DNA of 44,000 nt from Cristatella mucedo (lineage: Eukaryota > Bryozoa > Phylactolaemata > Cristatellidae): positions 1,236,001-1,280,000 of the forward strand of contig WPIO01000016.1 in assembly GCA_009760855.2 (NCBI GenBank). Direction: 5' to 3'. Numbering within the stretch: position 1 is the first letter of the stretch; every line of letters starts with the position of its first letter. Of this stretch, positions 1 to 29,129 are shown piece after piece. The translations under genes and the position numbers were made by a program. The notes beneath the pieces were generated by a model, which was not told where the DNA came from, did not search any database, and saw only the letters and a program-made list of their open reading frames with translations.

Positions 1-545
1 CATAAAGAACGAATCACAGGGACCCACTAAATGCTGTGATGAATAGGTGCGTGTTCAGTTTCTTTTTAAATGTGGTCAAGTCAGGGGATATCGTGATGCA
101 AGTCGGGAGTGAGTTCCACGCTTTGGGAGCATACAAACTAAGTGCATGGTCTCCAAAGGATTTGAGGTTTGTATGAGGTATAGATAAACACTTATATTCC
201 GAAAAGCAGGTGATACGATGCTTAGCCAGGTGGGGCAGTAGATCTGAGGTAGGCTGGAGCTCAAGAATGAAGGGGCATAAAAGTGAGTGACAAAACCTTG
301 ATGCCGATGCATTGCTTGATTGGTAGCCAGTGCAGGTCGGCGAGAAGTGGTTTGGTGTGGCAACTGCGAAGCTCACGAAAGACAAGCCTAGCTGCAGAGT
401 TTTGCACCAGCTGTAAGCACCTGATTGCACATGCCGGTAGACCAGCAAGCATTGAGTTACAGAAGTCAAGACGGGATGTCACAAATGCATGGACCAACTT
501 AGATGTGGTATCCCTGTCTAAACAAGCCCAAAGTTGAGCAATGTT
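1..545 (-). mobile_element. LINE-alpha reverse-transcriptase C-terminal fragment
   Basis: The minus strand encodes the C-terminal part of a non-LTR retrotransposon ORF2 in broken frames: RACLDRDTTSKLVHAFVTSR, LDFCNSMLAGLPACAIR, LHWLPIKQ, then RSL..SLAP, APKAWNSLPTC and LTTFKKKLNTHLF. It is cut by the left window edge. It lies in the same sense as gene A. Confidence 0.85.
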
Positions 546-569
546 ATGTAATAATGCCGACCAAGGTAG

Positions 570-1056
570 GACCTCTCTGCTAGTTCTAATGGATCTATCA
601 GCAGCATTGGAAACTATTGACCGCCAGATTCTTATGGAGTCTTTTTCCACATGTCTAGGTACCACTGCACTGTGCTCAATAAGAATAGGTCGTACCTCAG
701 TGAAAGATGTAAGAGTGTAGATGTGAATGACTGTCCATCATCTAGAGAACCCTTAAAGTATGGGGTACCTGGGGGGGGGGGTTGGGTTATCTTAGGCCCT
801 TCTTTTCGTAGGCTATACTCTAACTATGGCTGATGTAATCACAATCTTGGCTTTCATTTCTATGCCAATGACACCTAGCTCTAGCTATCCTTCGACCTTT
901 CTAACCCTCGATCCTAATCCGTTGATTACTCATCGCTGCCTGCATCGACGACTATCGCATTTGGATGGCTACTAACTTTCAGAAGTTTATCGATGACGAG
1001 ACCAACCTAATAGTTATGGGGAAACCTGGCGACACCCAAAAGTTGGAAACAAAATT
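570..1056 (+). mobile_element. LINE-alpha reverse-transcriptase palm fragment, degraded
   Basis: The plus strand carries a frameshifted version of SYLSERCKSVDVND..REPLKYGVP, then ..LGP, VITILAFHFYANDT-like text and FQKFIDDETNLIVMGKP-like text. This is the GVPQG to F-A/Y-DDT palm region of LINE-alpha. A G-run at 772-781 disrupts the GVPQGS motif. Orientation is opposite to the copy at 1-545. Confidence 0.7.
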
Positions 1057-1060
1057 CTAG

Positions 1061-1224
1061 CTGATTAAACAGCCTCTTTTTGTATAGCGACAGAAGAGCC
1101 TTCACGGCTATCAACACCGCTTGCAGTGGCGATAAAGGATCGCCCACCGCAGGAATCGAACCCACGACCTCGGGACCGAGGTTGTGAAAGCAACCGCCTT
1201 ACCTAGTGTGCCATCACGGCTCAC
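1061..1224 (-). mobile_element. SINE-A copy inserted in LINE-alpha
   Basis: On the minus strand it starts GTGAGCCGTGATGGCACACT, has the RNA polymerase III B-box GGTTCGATTCC, then GCGGTGGGCGATCC, and ends AGAGGCTGTTTAATCAG. About 165 bp. LINE-alpha sequence continues after it (1225-1400), so the SINE landed inside an existing LINE. Confidence 0.85.
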
Positions 1225-1400
1225 TAAGACCTCATACTCAAGGTTGCATCAGCTAAATTCACACCACTAATGTCTCCCTGTAATGTGGGCATACTATTCC
1301 AAAAAGACTCGTCATTTGGTGTCTCTACTGCCAAGTCGGCCAATTTTTAGCTCCGGAACAATGCCAAAATCAGGGCCTGCTCAGACAAGAGCACGATCAC
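1225..1400 (+). mobile_element. LINE-alpha fragment, continuation past the SINE
   Basis: The plus strand encodes degraded text like STAKSANF..LRNNAKIRACSDKS, matching the 'TVKSAYFQLHNIAKIRACLDKDT' stretch of intact LINE-alpha copies at 12177-12833. It probably belongs to the same insertion as 570-1056, split by the SINE-A. Confidence 0.55.
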
Positions 1401-1942
1401 CGGCCAGTACGCCAGCATGATTTACACAGACTCAGGCAAACCCACTGACCTTAATGCGACAATGGTAGTGGCAATGCCTCTCATGGTTCATGAGGACTTT
1501 TGCTTCGAGTCAAGAATGGGCAGCAAGTGTCGGCAGCAGCAAGTACCGTTTGATACAGCTAACATGCCTACTTCCACAGAAGCACAGCCGAAGACCCAAC
1601 TCATGCAAACAACCGTCGGCACCGACGTGGGGACGGGGGCATTGACCATCGATGCAGGTGGTGGGAAGAGGCAGGCCGGAAAACGATTGGTCTACGGCAT
1701 AGTACGATCTATGGAAGTTGCATGCCGGTTCTTAAAATGCAGACGACATCTCTATCTCGATTGCATTTGCATGCTTAATCAATCCCTGCATTTCTGTCTC
1801 TCCCTTCTTCACTTTCAAAGGCTAGGATCCTGCTTGCTTAAACCAAAATAGTGTGGGAGCAATCGTTTGAGTCCAAAATGGGCTATCACAGCACATTTCG
1901 AACGACAGTTCAATAGCAAGCAGTTCTGATGCTGCTGCTACC
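1401..1942. other. Unclassified sequence downstream of gene A exon 6
   Basis: A 144-codon open frame on the plus strand (1417-1851) has no recognisable domain and no splice context. I see no gene A exon on the minus strand. The stretch is treated as non-coding. Confidence 0.4.
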
Positions 1943-2030
1943 AGCCAATGCAAAGCGCCCAGAAAGAGATTGAGTTATCCGAGGGTGCTTCATCAACTGT
2001 ATTATTATCAAATTATTATTATTATTACTA
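1943..2030 (+). mobile_element. Solo LINE-alpha 3' tail
   Basis: GCAAAGCGCCCAGAAAGAG, then ATTGAGTTATCCGAGGGTGC, then an (ATT)n run: the terminal ~85 bp of LINE-alpha without any body. It is either an extreme 5' truncation or the relic of a SINE-B. Confidence 0.65.
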
Positions 2031-2057
2031 GACTGGTGGTAAATACAAAAATATTGT

Positions 2058-2219
2058 CTGATTTAACATCATCTTTTTGTATAGCAACAGAAGAGCCTTA
2101 AAGGCTATCACCACCACTTGCAGAGGCAATAAAGGATCGCCCACAGGATTCAAACCCACGACCTCGGACACCGAGGTCATGATAAGCAACCCCCTTACCG
2201 AGTGAGCCATCACGGCTTG
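2058..2219 (-). mobile_element. SINE-A copy
   Basis: Minus-strand SINE-A with tail CTGTTTAATCAG-like text at 2058 and head GCCGTGATGGCTCACTCGGT. The B-box is altered (GGTTTGAATCC). It abuts the LINE-alpha tail at 1943-2030. Confidence 0.8.
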
Positions 2220-2893
2220 TAGGCGGACCTCGTCTAGTACAGCTTCGCTCTGACGATGCAGCCTGCTACAGCCACTTCACACATAAAGATAAAGCAACAG
2301 GCTTGTCGGTATGTGGGCATCTCGAAACGTGTTTCATTACTTTATTTAGACGGGTCTAGGCATACCGACAAAAGTATCACTGGTGTGATCCCTATAGGCC
2401 TCAATGGCTTACTGATGCAGCCAGCAAACCCATCGCAGGAAGCAGCACTAGTTGCTGCTGCAGCCCTGGCTGATAAGGCTGCACGGGCAGAGGGACGACA
2501 GAGAGAGGCACAATAAGTCCAGCAAACATGCCTGCTGCAATGCACTCAGCACAGCCGTCGGTGCCCCCCCCCCCCCCCCGGAGCTCAGGGGAGACCAGAG
2601 AGTGCAGGGGGGAGGGAAGGGGGAAGAGGGTGAGTAGGGGTAGCACTGCCCTGTTGCCACTCACTCTCGACTCGACTCCTGGCACTGGCGTGCCTGCTGA
2701 GCCGACGCGCCAGTCGTTGCGCAGATTCAGGTGCGTTGCCGGACTCGTCTCAGACAGGCCGTAGCCTGCAACCGAGAGGTGCTACTGCAGCGGCAGCAAG
2801 TCGCTGGTCGTACGCCCTGACCGGCAGCTCGAAGCTTCGCCCTGCGAGGCGCCCACAGCGCACACTTGCTCGAATTGAGAGCACTGCCACTAC
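2220..2893. other. Unclassified sequence 3' of gene A exon 6
   Basis: No exon 7 of gene A is recognisable on the minus strand. The stretch holds a run of 16 C (2564-2579) followed by a purine-rich G/GA segment (to about 2640). Open frames here are short and overlap in both strands. Confidence 0.4.
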
Positions 2894-22969
<20,076 letters not shown>

Positions 22970-23900
22970 CGTGAGTCGAGAGAGCGGTGGCGAAGCCGGC
23001 ACGGGAGCCCGCGAGCCGCTGAGTGGCGGGCGGCGGTGGGACTCAGGAGGCGGTACTCAGGTGCCGGCCCTACTGCTAGCGGCAGAGCGTCCAGGAAAGA
23101 AGCTGCGCGCGATTGGCTGCGCCGGCCAATTGCAACTCGCCTCGGGCAGAGCGCCGCCTCCGAGCTGGCTTAAGCCGACCGCGCGAACGGTCCGCCGCCG
23201 CCTGTCGACTGCGCATCGCCCGCTGTCTCGCCTCGCCTCGTGGCCGCCGTCGCCGTCTGCTCGCGGGCTGGCGGTTGGGGATGCGTGCGCAGCCGTCGAC
23301 GCATCTCTTCCTCACAACTCGCGCGGAAGCTCGCATGCGCCCGCTCCTAGCTACCCGCGCACGATAATTCCTGGAGGGAGGGAGGGCTGGCTGCTGGGCG
23401 AAAAGTGTGAACGGTGAGTGAGGCCGCCGGTGGGGGGGGGAGTAAGGGTAGGGACGCAATCGCCACCCGAGAGCTGGCGGGCGGCGGCCGCGGAAGGCGG
23501 CGGAGTGTAGCCGCCGGTGCCGGCTTTCTTTCGCACCGGAAGCCGGGTCCGTCCAGCGCGAATGGCCGATAGCGCGCAGCAGTTTGTAGGGCGGTCATGC
23601 GCAGCGGCTACCGCCTGGCACCGCGGCGCACTGAGGCGAGCGACTGCCAGACGGACAAGAATGGTGACACGTCGACATCTTCTGGACCGGTTTCGCTCTC
23701 GGCTTCGATTGAGCTCCGGTGCAAGTGCTTCGACCGCATGTATCACTCCGCCGGTCCGTCCACCAATCATTTGTTCCCTGTGCCGTTCGGATGGTCGCGA
23801 TCGCAACCCGTTCAGTAGCCGTTTCCATTTGCCATATGCGACGTTGCTGCCTCTTTTGAACCAGATCCCTCGTCAAACAGCGCGGTAACGGCCACTTTCG
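22970..23900 (-). promoter_or_regulatory. CpG-rich promoter region of gene A
   Basis: Very GC-rich, CpG-dense sequence begins in exon 1 and extends about 900 bp upstream of the start codon. On the minus strand there is a CCAAT box (23116-23112). A second CCAAT lies on the plus strand at 23126-23130, making an inverted pair about 145-160 bp before the ATG. I see no convincing TATA box, consistent with a broad CpG-island promoter. Long open frames here on either strand (for example 22551-23417 plus) are a by-product of few AT-rich stop codons, not genes. The transcription start cannot be placed. Confidence 0.6.
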
Positions 23901-24079
23901 ACTACGCTGCAGTCTATATAAGTGAAATAGAAATGACGGGCCAAATGTGCCTGCCCTGGCATGCTCGCTATTATGGACCTTTCGCCTAGATGGTACGCCT
24001 AGATCGCCGATTTGTCGGTACTGAGTGACTCACGTACAGACCGGCTGCCAGTGCTGAGGAAATGGCCGTAAAAAAGAAG

Positions 24080-24170
24080 CGCATCTTTTGCAGCAAACGA
24101 AAAGCGCTTAAAAAGAGATTGAGTTCTCTTACGGCACTTTATCAGGCGCGTTATTATTATCATTGTATCT
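24080..24170 (+). mobile_element. Solo LINE-alpha 3' tail
   Basis: AGCGCTTAAAAAGAGATTGA, then GTTCTCTTACGGCACTTTAT and (ATT)n. No LINE body precedes it. Confidence 0.65.
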
Positions 24171-24274
24171 GCGTATTGCGAACCGCCTGAGTCGGCATGC
24201 CGCAGTTGCACTGCCGAGTCGTCATTCTCTGCTTCGGTGGCGACCAAGGTAAAGCCGAGGTAAAGCTCAGGTCG

Positions 24275-24325
24275 GCTGATTAAACAGCCTCGTTTAATTA
24301 ACGGCAGAAGAGTCTTCAATCCACT
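24275..24325 (-). mobile_element. SINE-A tail remnant
   Basis: CTGATTAAACAGCCTCGTTT and AGAAGAGTCTTCAATCC correspond to the last ~50 bp of SINE-A in minus orientation. The element is then cut by the SPIN-like copy. Confidence 0.6.
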
Positions 24326-24332
24326 AAGGCCA

Positions 24333-24470
24333 GTTCTCAACCTTCCTAATACCGCGACCCATTCAATACAGCTCCTCATGCTGTGGCGACCCCAAGCGAT
24401 ACAATTATTGCGTGCGAAAATTGTGGAAATGCGTGTTTTCCGGTGGTCTTATGCGACACCTGTGAACATA
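24333..24470 (+). mobile_element. SPIN-like hAT MITE, truncated
   Basis: CCAGTTCTCAACCTTCCTAA, then CCGCGACCCATTCAATACAG, CTCCTCATGCTGTGGCGACC and GTGTTTTCCGGTGGTCTTAT. It is colinear with the copy at 18415-18601 but lacks the right end, where LINE-beta begins at about 24471, and has lost TGG in the left terminus. Confidence 0.75.
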
Positions 24471-25045
24471 ATGTATCTCCGTCTGTAACAGCACAAAGCT
24501 ACAACGACTATGTGGGTGTTACGCAGGAGAGTTTTGTATAGCGAACTCACAGCCTAAGCGGCTTTCGGTACGCATTCGCTAGCCAACAGACTTCATCTCA
24601 CAAAACAAAGAGAAAGTGAGAAGCATAGCAGAGTCACGAGAGCAGGATAGACAGTAGGACCTGCAGAGCTTAAGTTCTGTCGCCAACGGTCTTTAAGCGG
24701 AGGAATGAAACAGCTAATTTATTGTCCACACAGGATCTGAGGGCGCGAACAGGCTGAAACTGATGCAGAAGTTCCGCTAGGTTTGAGGAGCCAAGCGGTG
24801 GCGGGCCTTGTGGGTTAGCATAAAAAGTTGTCTCTGTATGCGTTGATCAACTGGCAGCCATCCTAGCTCTTTTAGCAAAGGAGACACGTGCTCAAACCTC
24901 TGGGACTTAAAGACAAGCCTTGCTGCCACATTCATAGCCGGCTGCAGGAGCCTAGTTGCTTTCTTTGGTAGCCCAGCTAAAAGGGAATTACAATAATCAA
25001 GCCGAGACAGAACTTAGTAGCTAGTAAAATCTTTTGCAAGCCACT
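24471..25045 (-). mobile_element. LINE-beta 3' portion
   Basis: Minus strand from about 25045 to 24471: [19 protein letters not shown]-like text, LGWLPVDQRIQ, HKARHRLAP, then SVG(Y)..RMRTESR and the terminal TGTTACAGACGGAGATACAT. An internal deletion near 24640 removes part of the LWNSLP region. It truncates the SPIN-like element. Confidence 0.82.
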
Positions 25046-25048
25046 GTG

Positions 25049-25177
25049 CCTTTACGGCCATCACCACCGCTTGCAGTGGCGATACAGAATCGCCCACCGC
25101 AGGAATCGAACCCACGACCTCGGGACCGAGGTCGTGAAAAGCAGCCGCCTTACCTAGTGAGTGCCATCGCGGCTCAC
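25049..25177 (-). mobile_element. SINE-A copy, well preserved, tail missing
   Basis: Minus strand GGTGAGCCGCGATGGCACTC, then GGTCCCGAGGTCGTGGG and the B-box GGTTCGATTCC, then GCGGTGGGCGATTC. It joins LINE-beta directly, without the GCTGTTTAATCAG tail. Confidence 0.82.
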
Positions 25178-25326
25178 CAATTAGGAGAGCAAAGCGAAAA
25201 GTCTGAGAGAATCGGTGGTGGAGGAAGTGGCAGCGACGCATCTTACCGGCTTGATAGGGGTCACAGTGAGCGCCGCCTGCGGCACTGGTCCTGCAGAGGG
25301 CCTGGTTTCCACTGCTGGCGCTACCG

Positions 25327-25342
25327 TCACGGTCAAATGTAA

Positions 25343-25373
<31 letters not shown>

Positions 25374-25400
25374 TATTTATTTATTTACATTTGACCGTGA
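25327..25400. repeat. Perfect 17-bp inverted repeat around an (AT)n/(TTTA)n core
   Basis: TCACGGTCAAATGTAAA at 25327-25343 is the exact reverse complement of TTTACATTTGACCGTGA at 25384-25400. The 40-bp core is AT-rich, so a stable hairpin can form. It may be the two ends of a tiny MITE or a replication-slippage palindrome. Confidence 0.9.
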
Positions 25401-25463
25401 GATGCCGTACAGTGAGTCGAAGCAGCGTACGGTGATTCGAGCCCATCGCGATCTTATCGATTG

Positions 25464-25464
<1 letters not shown>

Positions 25465-25501
<37 letters not shown>
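25465..25501. repeat. (AT)n microsatellite
   Basis: A pure AT run followed by TTTATTTATT. Confidence 0.95.
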
Positions 25502-25507
<6 letters not shown>

Positions 25508-25539
25508 TTATTTATTTATATATGTGATTACCAAGAATT

Positions 25540-26470
25540 TCCGCTCTCGGGCGCTGTCCGTTTTGGAGTCGCGACTTCAAACCCCATACGCGAGACGAAA
25601 GGCAACGCCACCACAAAGTGGCAAAAAGTGCGACCACCGTATCGCGTGCGACTCGCTAGCTGTGCTGAGAGGCGCCAGCATCGCCAGCCTCGTTCTAGTC
25701 GCCTCACTTCGGCGAGAGCTAGCAGAGTTTCGAGCGCTTTCTTGCGACCTCAGGACTTTAGTTACAAGGTCACTGCGGCGCTTTGTTGACTTTCGCCACG
25801 ACAATTCTTGCGCGTAGGCGAGCGAGGTGAGGTCATCGGGTCCCTTGAAATCTCTACGGAACGGGCGAGATACCCCAGCGCGATCCAGAGACCTTTCTTA
25901 CCAATGAAACGGCGGCGTGCTAAATTAACCACGCTATGACTTGATATTCAGTATTCGCGATTCCTGAATTATAGCGGCCAGCAATCTCAGCAATGTTTCG
26001 CGATAACCTACGGCCTAGACAGCGTAAAAGCTGAAGCCATGCAATAGGCAGTGAGTTTCGCTCCACGGGTTGGCCTTGACATCGGAGCTGAGCTGTGCTC
26101 TCGGCCATTGCCCTGAGCCCTGCGAGAGTAGCTGCACGTCGTTGTCGCTGGTGACACTTCAGGCTGCGATACGCACGAGAGTGAGCTCCGGAAGCGAGCT
26201 CGGACTGGAACGAGGCTCGAGCGCCTAGCCCTACCCCTCGTGACGGGAGAGGAAGCAGCAGCAGCAGCTCCGGAAGCGAGCTCGCGCTGGAACGAGGCTC
26301 GAGCGCCAAGACCTCTCCCCTCGCGGCTGTCTCGGAAGCGGCTGCAGCTTCGGGACAGACGAGCGATTGGAGAAGCTGCATCCGAGGTTGTGACCGTCGA
26401 TATGGCGGCGAGCGGAGCGTGGGCTCCCCTCTTAGTTGGACGCACCAGTTCCCCACCCCCAAGTAAGTAC
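25540..26470. other. CpG-rich intergenic segment
   Basis: GC-rich with many CpG, unlike the LINE-filled introns. Frames on both strands are open (for example 25920-26628 minus) but low in complexity and without domains. It contains a tandem repeat (26184-26348) and a possible orphan first exon (26402-26462). Confidence 0.5.
26184..26348. repeat. Tandem repeat, about 82-bp unit, two copies
   Basis: AGCTCCGGAAGCGAGCTCG, then CTGGAACGAGGCTCGAGCGC, occurs at 26184 and again at 26266. The following segments (CCCCTCGTGACGGG / CCCCTCGCGGCTGT ... GAAGC-GC) also align, giving two consecutive imperfect units. Confidence 0.85.
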
Positions 26471-26529
26471 TGACCGTCGCTCGCACTCAATGAGGGCCAG
26501 AAACAATGACAGGAAATTAAATATAATTC

Positions 26530-26678
26530 TTTTGTATAGCGCCCAAAGAGAACTCGATCTCTATTCAGACGCCTCACATATGCCATAGGGCTCGAGCTTA
26601 CGACCTTGGTCGTGTAATAAAATTTCATTGACCGTGGTCAGGGCGAGCACCTTAGCCGCTGGGCCAAACCGGCGCGGC
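26530..26678 (-). mobile_element. SINE-B copy
   Basis: Minus strand head TTTGGCCCAGCGGCTAAGGT (A-box-like), a GGTCGTAAGCTCGAGCCC B-box region, then GAATAGAGATCGAGTTCTCT and TTGGGCGCTATACAAAAG. The tail matches the LINE-alpha 3' end. Confidence 0.78.
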
Positions 26679-27224
26679 ATATCGGCCTAAAGCCAATACG
26701 ATTTCGCGAACTCTCCGAGTAAGACTCTCTCGCCATCTTTCCTGGTCTGGCGTACATTAGTATTGCCTACCTGCGGCCAGGACTAGTCCCAACGACTTTG
26801 GTAACCTGAACCAGCTTCCCGATACGAAGGTCGGGAAATATCGCGAAAGTTACTCCTCGCAGCAGCAAACAATTGAAAGAAGTCTAGTCGAAACGAATGC
26901 AGCCGAGAGCATTTGCTACGCGAAAGTTTGCTGTTCACTGCCTTGAAAAAGATTTAGTCTTTCTAGCGAAATATGCGAATAGCAGTATTCTTCTTTCAGG
27001 ATAGTCTCAATTGACTGGCGCGAAATGGCTGTATTCGGCTACTCCGTCGACAGGCGACAGCCAAGGACTCTTGACTAAACATAGTATACATATATGTATG
27101 CCATATTTATATTTAGTCACTCAGATATTGCCGAGTCGAAGGATGCACGGAAGGGAAAAAATTCACAAAACTAGTCAATCCTGTGAGGAGCGAGTGCTTT
27201 TTAGCTTTCAGAAAATGTCGCCTA
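26679..27224. other. Unclassified intergenic sequence
   Basis: A 72-codon frame at 27011-27229 has no recognisable domain. No repeat family recognised. Confidence 0.35.
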
Positions 27225-28070
27225 GTTAGGGAATGTCGTGACGTCAGTCAGGAGTGATTTCTAGGCTTTCAAAGCGCATTAAATAAACGCCCGTTCTCCA
27301 AAGGATTTGAGGTTCGTATGAAGTGTAGCTCAACTACAAGACTTAGAATAGCGGGTAGTAGGATGCTCAGTCTGGTTGGCGTGTAGCTCTGATCGGTAGG
27401 CAGGATCCAGAGAATGAAGGGACCTATTAGTGAGTGACAAAACCTCGACGTCGATGGGCTGCTTGATTGGGAGCCATCGCAGGTACGTGAAGAATGATGT
27501 AATGTGGCAACTGCGAAGCCTGTGACAAACAAGCCAAGCTGCAGAGTTTGGCACCGGCTGCAAGTGCTTGACTGCTTGGAGACCGGTGGACTTTGAAAGC
27601 AGTTAGCTATCAGACTCTGTCAAAGGTCAAGGAAAACTGGCACGGAGAGTTTCCAAAGATTTTTAGCATTCAAAAAGGCCGCTAGACACCCGATGCAACT
27701 CTGTGGAGTGTGAAGCTTTCAAACTGTAACTTACTTTCTAGGCTTGAAACTTTAATATAAGAGTTTAGTTGGTCTGCCACTACTCGTTCCAGTGTTTTTC
27801 TTTTATAGAAACGGCAGTAGGGAGATTGGGCGGAAGTTGTTTAAGCTCCACTAGTCCAGTATTGCTTTTTAAATGAGTGGCCCAACAATTGCCTGTTTGA
27901 AAAGTGCGGGAACAAGACCTGAGCCTGAAGACATGTTTATTATGTTATGCTTGCATGGCAGCAACACAAATGTGCATTGCTGAAGTAGATCAATAAGAGT
28001 ATGGTCTAGAGGGCTAGTAATCGTCTTTGACTGGTAGACGAATTTCGGAATGGGGTCACTAGTAGAAGGC
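27225..28070 (-). mobile_element. LINE-alpha fragments: palm N-terminal part and C-terminus
   Basis: Minus strand: at 28060-27750 text resembles LDHTLIDLLQQC..LLPC, INMSSGSGLVPALFKQAIV, LNNFRPISLLPFL, the conserved N-terminal reverse-transcriptase block. At 27563-27269 it resembles NSAAWLVCHRLRSCHI, LRWLPIKQPIDVEVLSLT and SLDPAYRSEL. The part between (YADD) is deleted. Confidence 0.78.
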
Positions 28071-28194
28071 GTGAGTGCAGATATTGAAGTTTCGAGGAGT
28101 TATGGGACATTATGCCGGTGGGATGCTGCTGACGAAGGAGTCCAGTGAGGACACGGTTGGTTACCTTAGAGACCGACTCATCTTATCTAAGCAG

Positions 28195-28340
28195 CGAAGG
28201 TTTGGCCCAGTGGTTAAGGTGTTAGCCCCGATCAAGGTCAAGGTGAATGCATTTGATGGCCGAGGTCGTGGGCTCGAGCCCCGTGGTATAGTCGAAGCTC
28301 CTGAATAGATATCAGGTTGTCATAAGGCGCTATACATATT
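28195..28340 (+). mobile_element. SINE-B copy
   Basis: TTTGGCCCAGTGGTTAAGGT (A-box region), GGCCGAGGTCGTGGGCTCGA (B-box region GGGCTCGAGCCCC), then CTCCTGAATAGATATCAGGT and AGGCGCTATACAT. The tail is diverged. Confidence 0.8.
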
Positions 28341-28355
28341 ATTTATATACATATA

Positions 28356-28401
<46 letters not shown>

Positions 28402-28405
28402 ACAT
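28341..28405. repeat. (AT)n-rich microsatellite
   Basis: AT runs with GTATAT interruptions directly after the SINE-B tail. Confidence 0.93.
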
Positions 28406-29120
28406 ATATATATCGTGATTACAAAGAAGCTAGTGACGCTATCTGCTAGATAGCCTCAAGCATTTACTAAGTTTATGAGGCGCTAACTTGGGAGCGGTTA
28501 AGGAGATGATGGGTGGCATAAAGTATTGCATGCCTATTCAGCCGTACTTGACTTCTCAGCGTTGCAAGGCGTTGCTTGTCATATTCAAAGCAGCATTCTT
28601 GCTGCTATTGAAGCCGCTCTTATCAGCTCGAGGCATAGCAAGGGCGATGTGTCATAAAAGGAGGATACCGTTTGATGACATTCAAGCTATCCCACCGATG
28701 TAGACGGACACTTGGGTGTTCGCTCTGTTTCGTTGAGTGCCCTCGAGATAGCGAGCGGTCCTGTCTATCGCTTTAGAGGCTGCTTCCCTCGTCGCCCCGT
28801 CCCCTAAAAGCGACGAAAGTGATTGGAGTGAATGCGATCGTTTTGAATGGAGAATAGACCGAAGGCCGTCGTCGTTCTGAAAAGACTCATGCATGCAGGA
28901 CTTTGTAGCTGAGATAAGCGCTCGGCCGATCGGTGCAGCACTGGACGTTCTCGTGCCCTTTAAACTTCGGACCCGCGTCCGGGGAAGGCCGTTGTGTTTC
29001 TAGATCTCGTGCAAGAATGTCTGCATGACAAAGCGAAGGACTCCTTGCATAAAATCAGGGGCTGGTTTGCTATGCGTGGCCACGACTCTTCGTAGCTCGT
29101 TTGAACCTTTCGTGGGCTCG
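28406..29120. other. Unclassified intergenic sequence
   Basis: The right half is moderately CpG-rich (for example CCTCGTCGCCCCGTCCCC near 28785-28802). Short frames only, no domain. Confidence 0.35.
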
Positions 29121-29129
29121 ACGAATTAT

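Noticed and set aside
1417-1851. 144-codon frame as a possible gene
   Set aside because: No domain, no splice context, no similarity to the neighbouring ligase, and unremarkable composition.
25920-26628. Long minus-strand frames (188 and 206 codons) in the intergenic CpG stretch
   Set aside because: They overlap each other in different frames, include a tandem repeat and a SINE-B, and show no domain.
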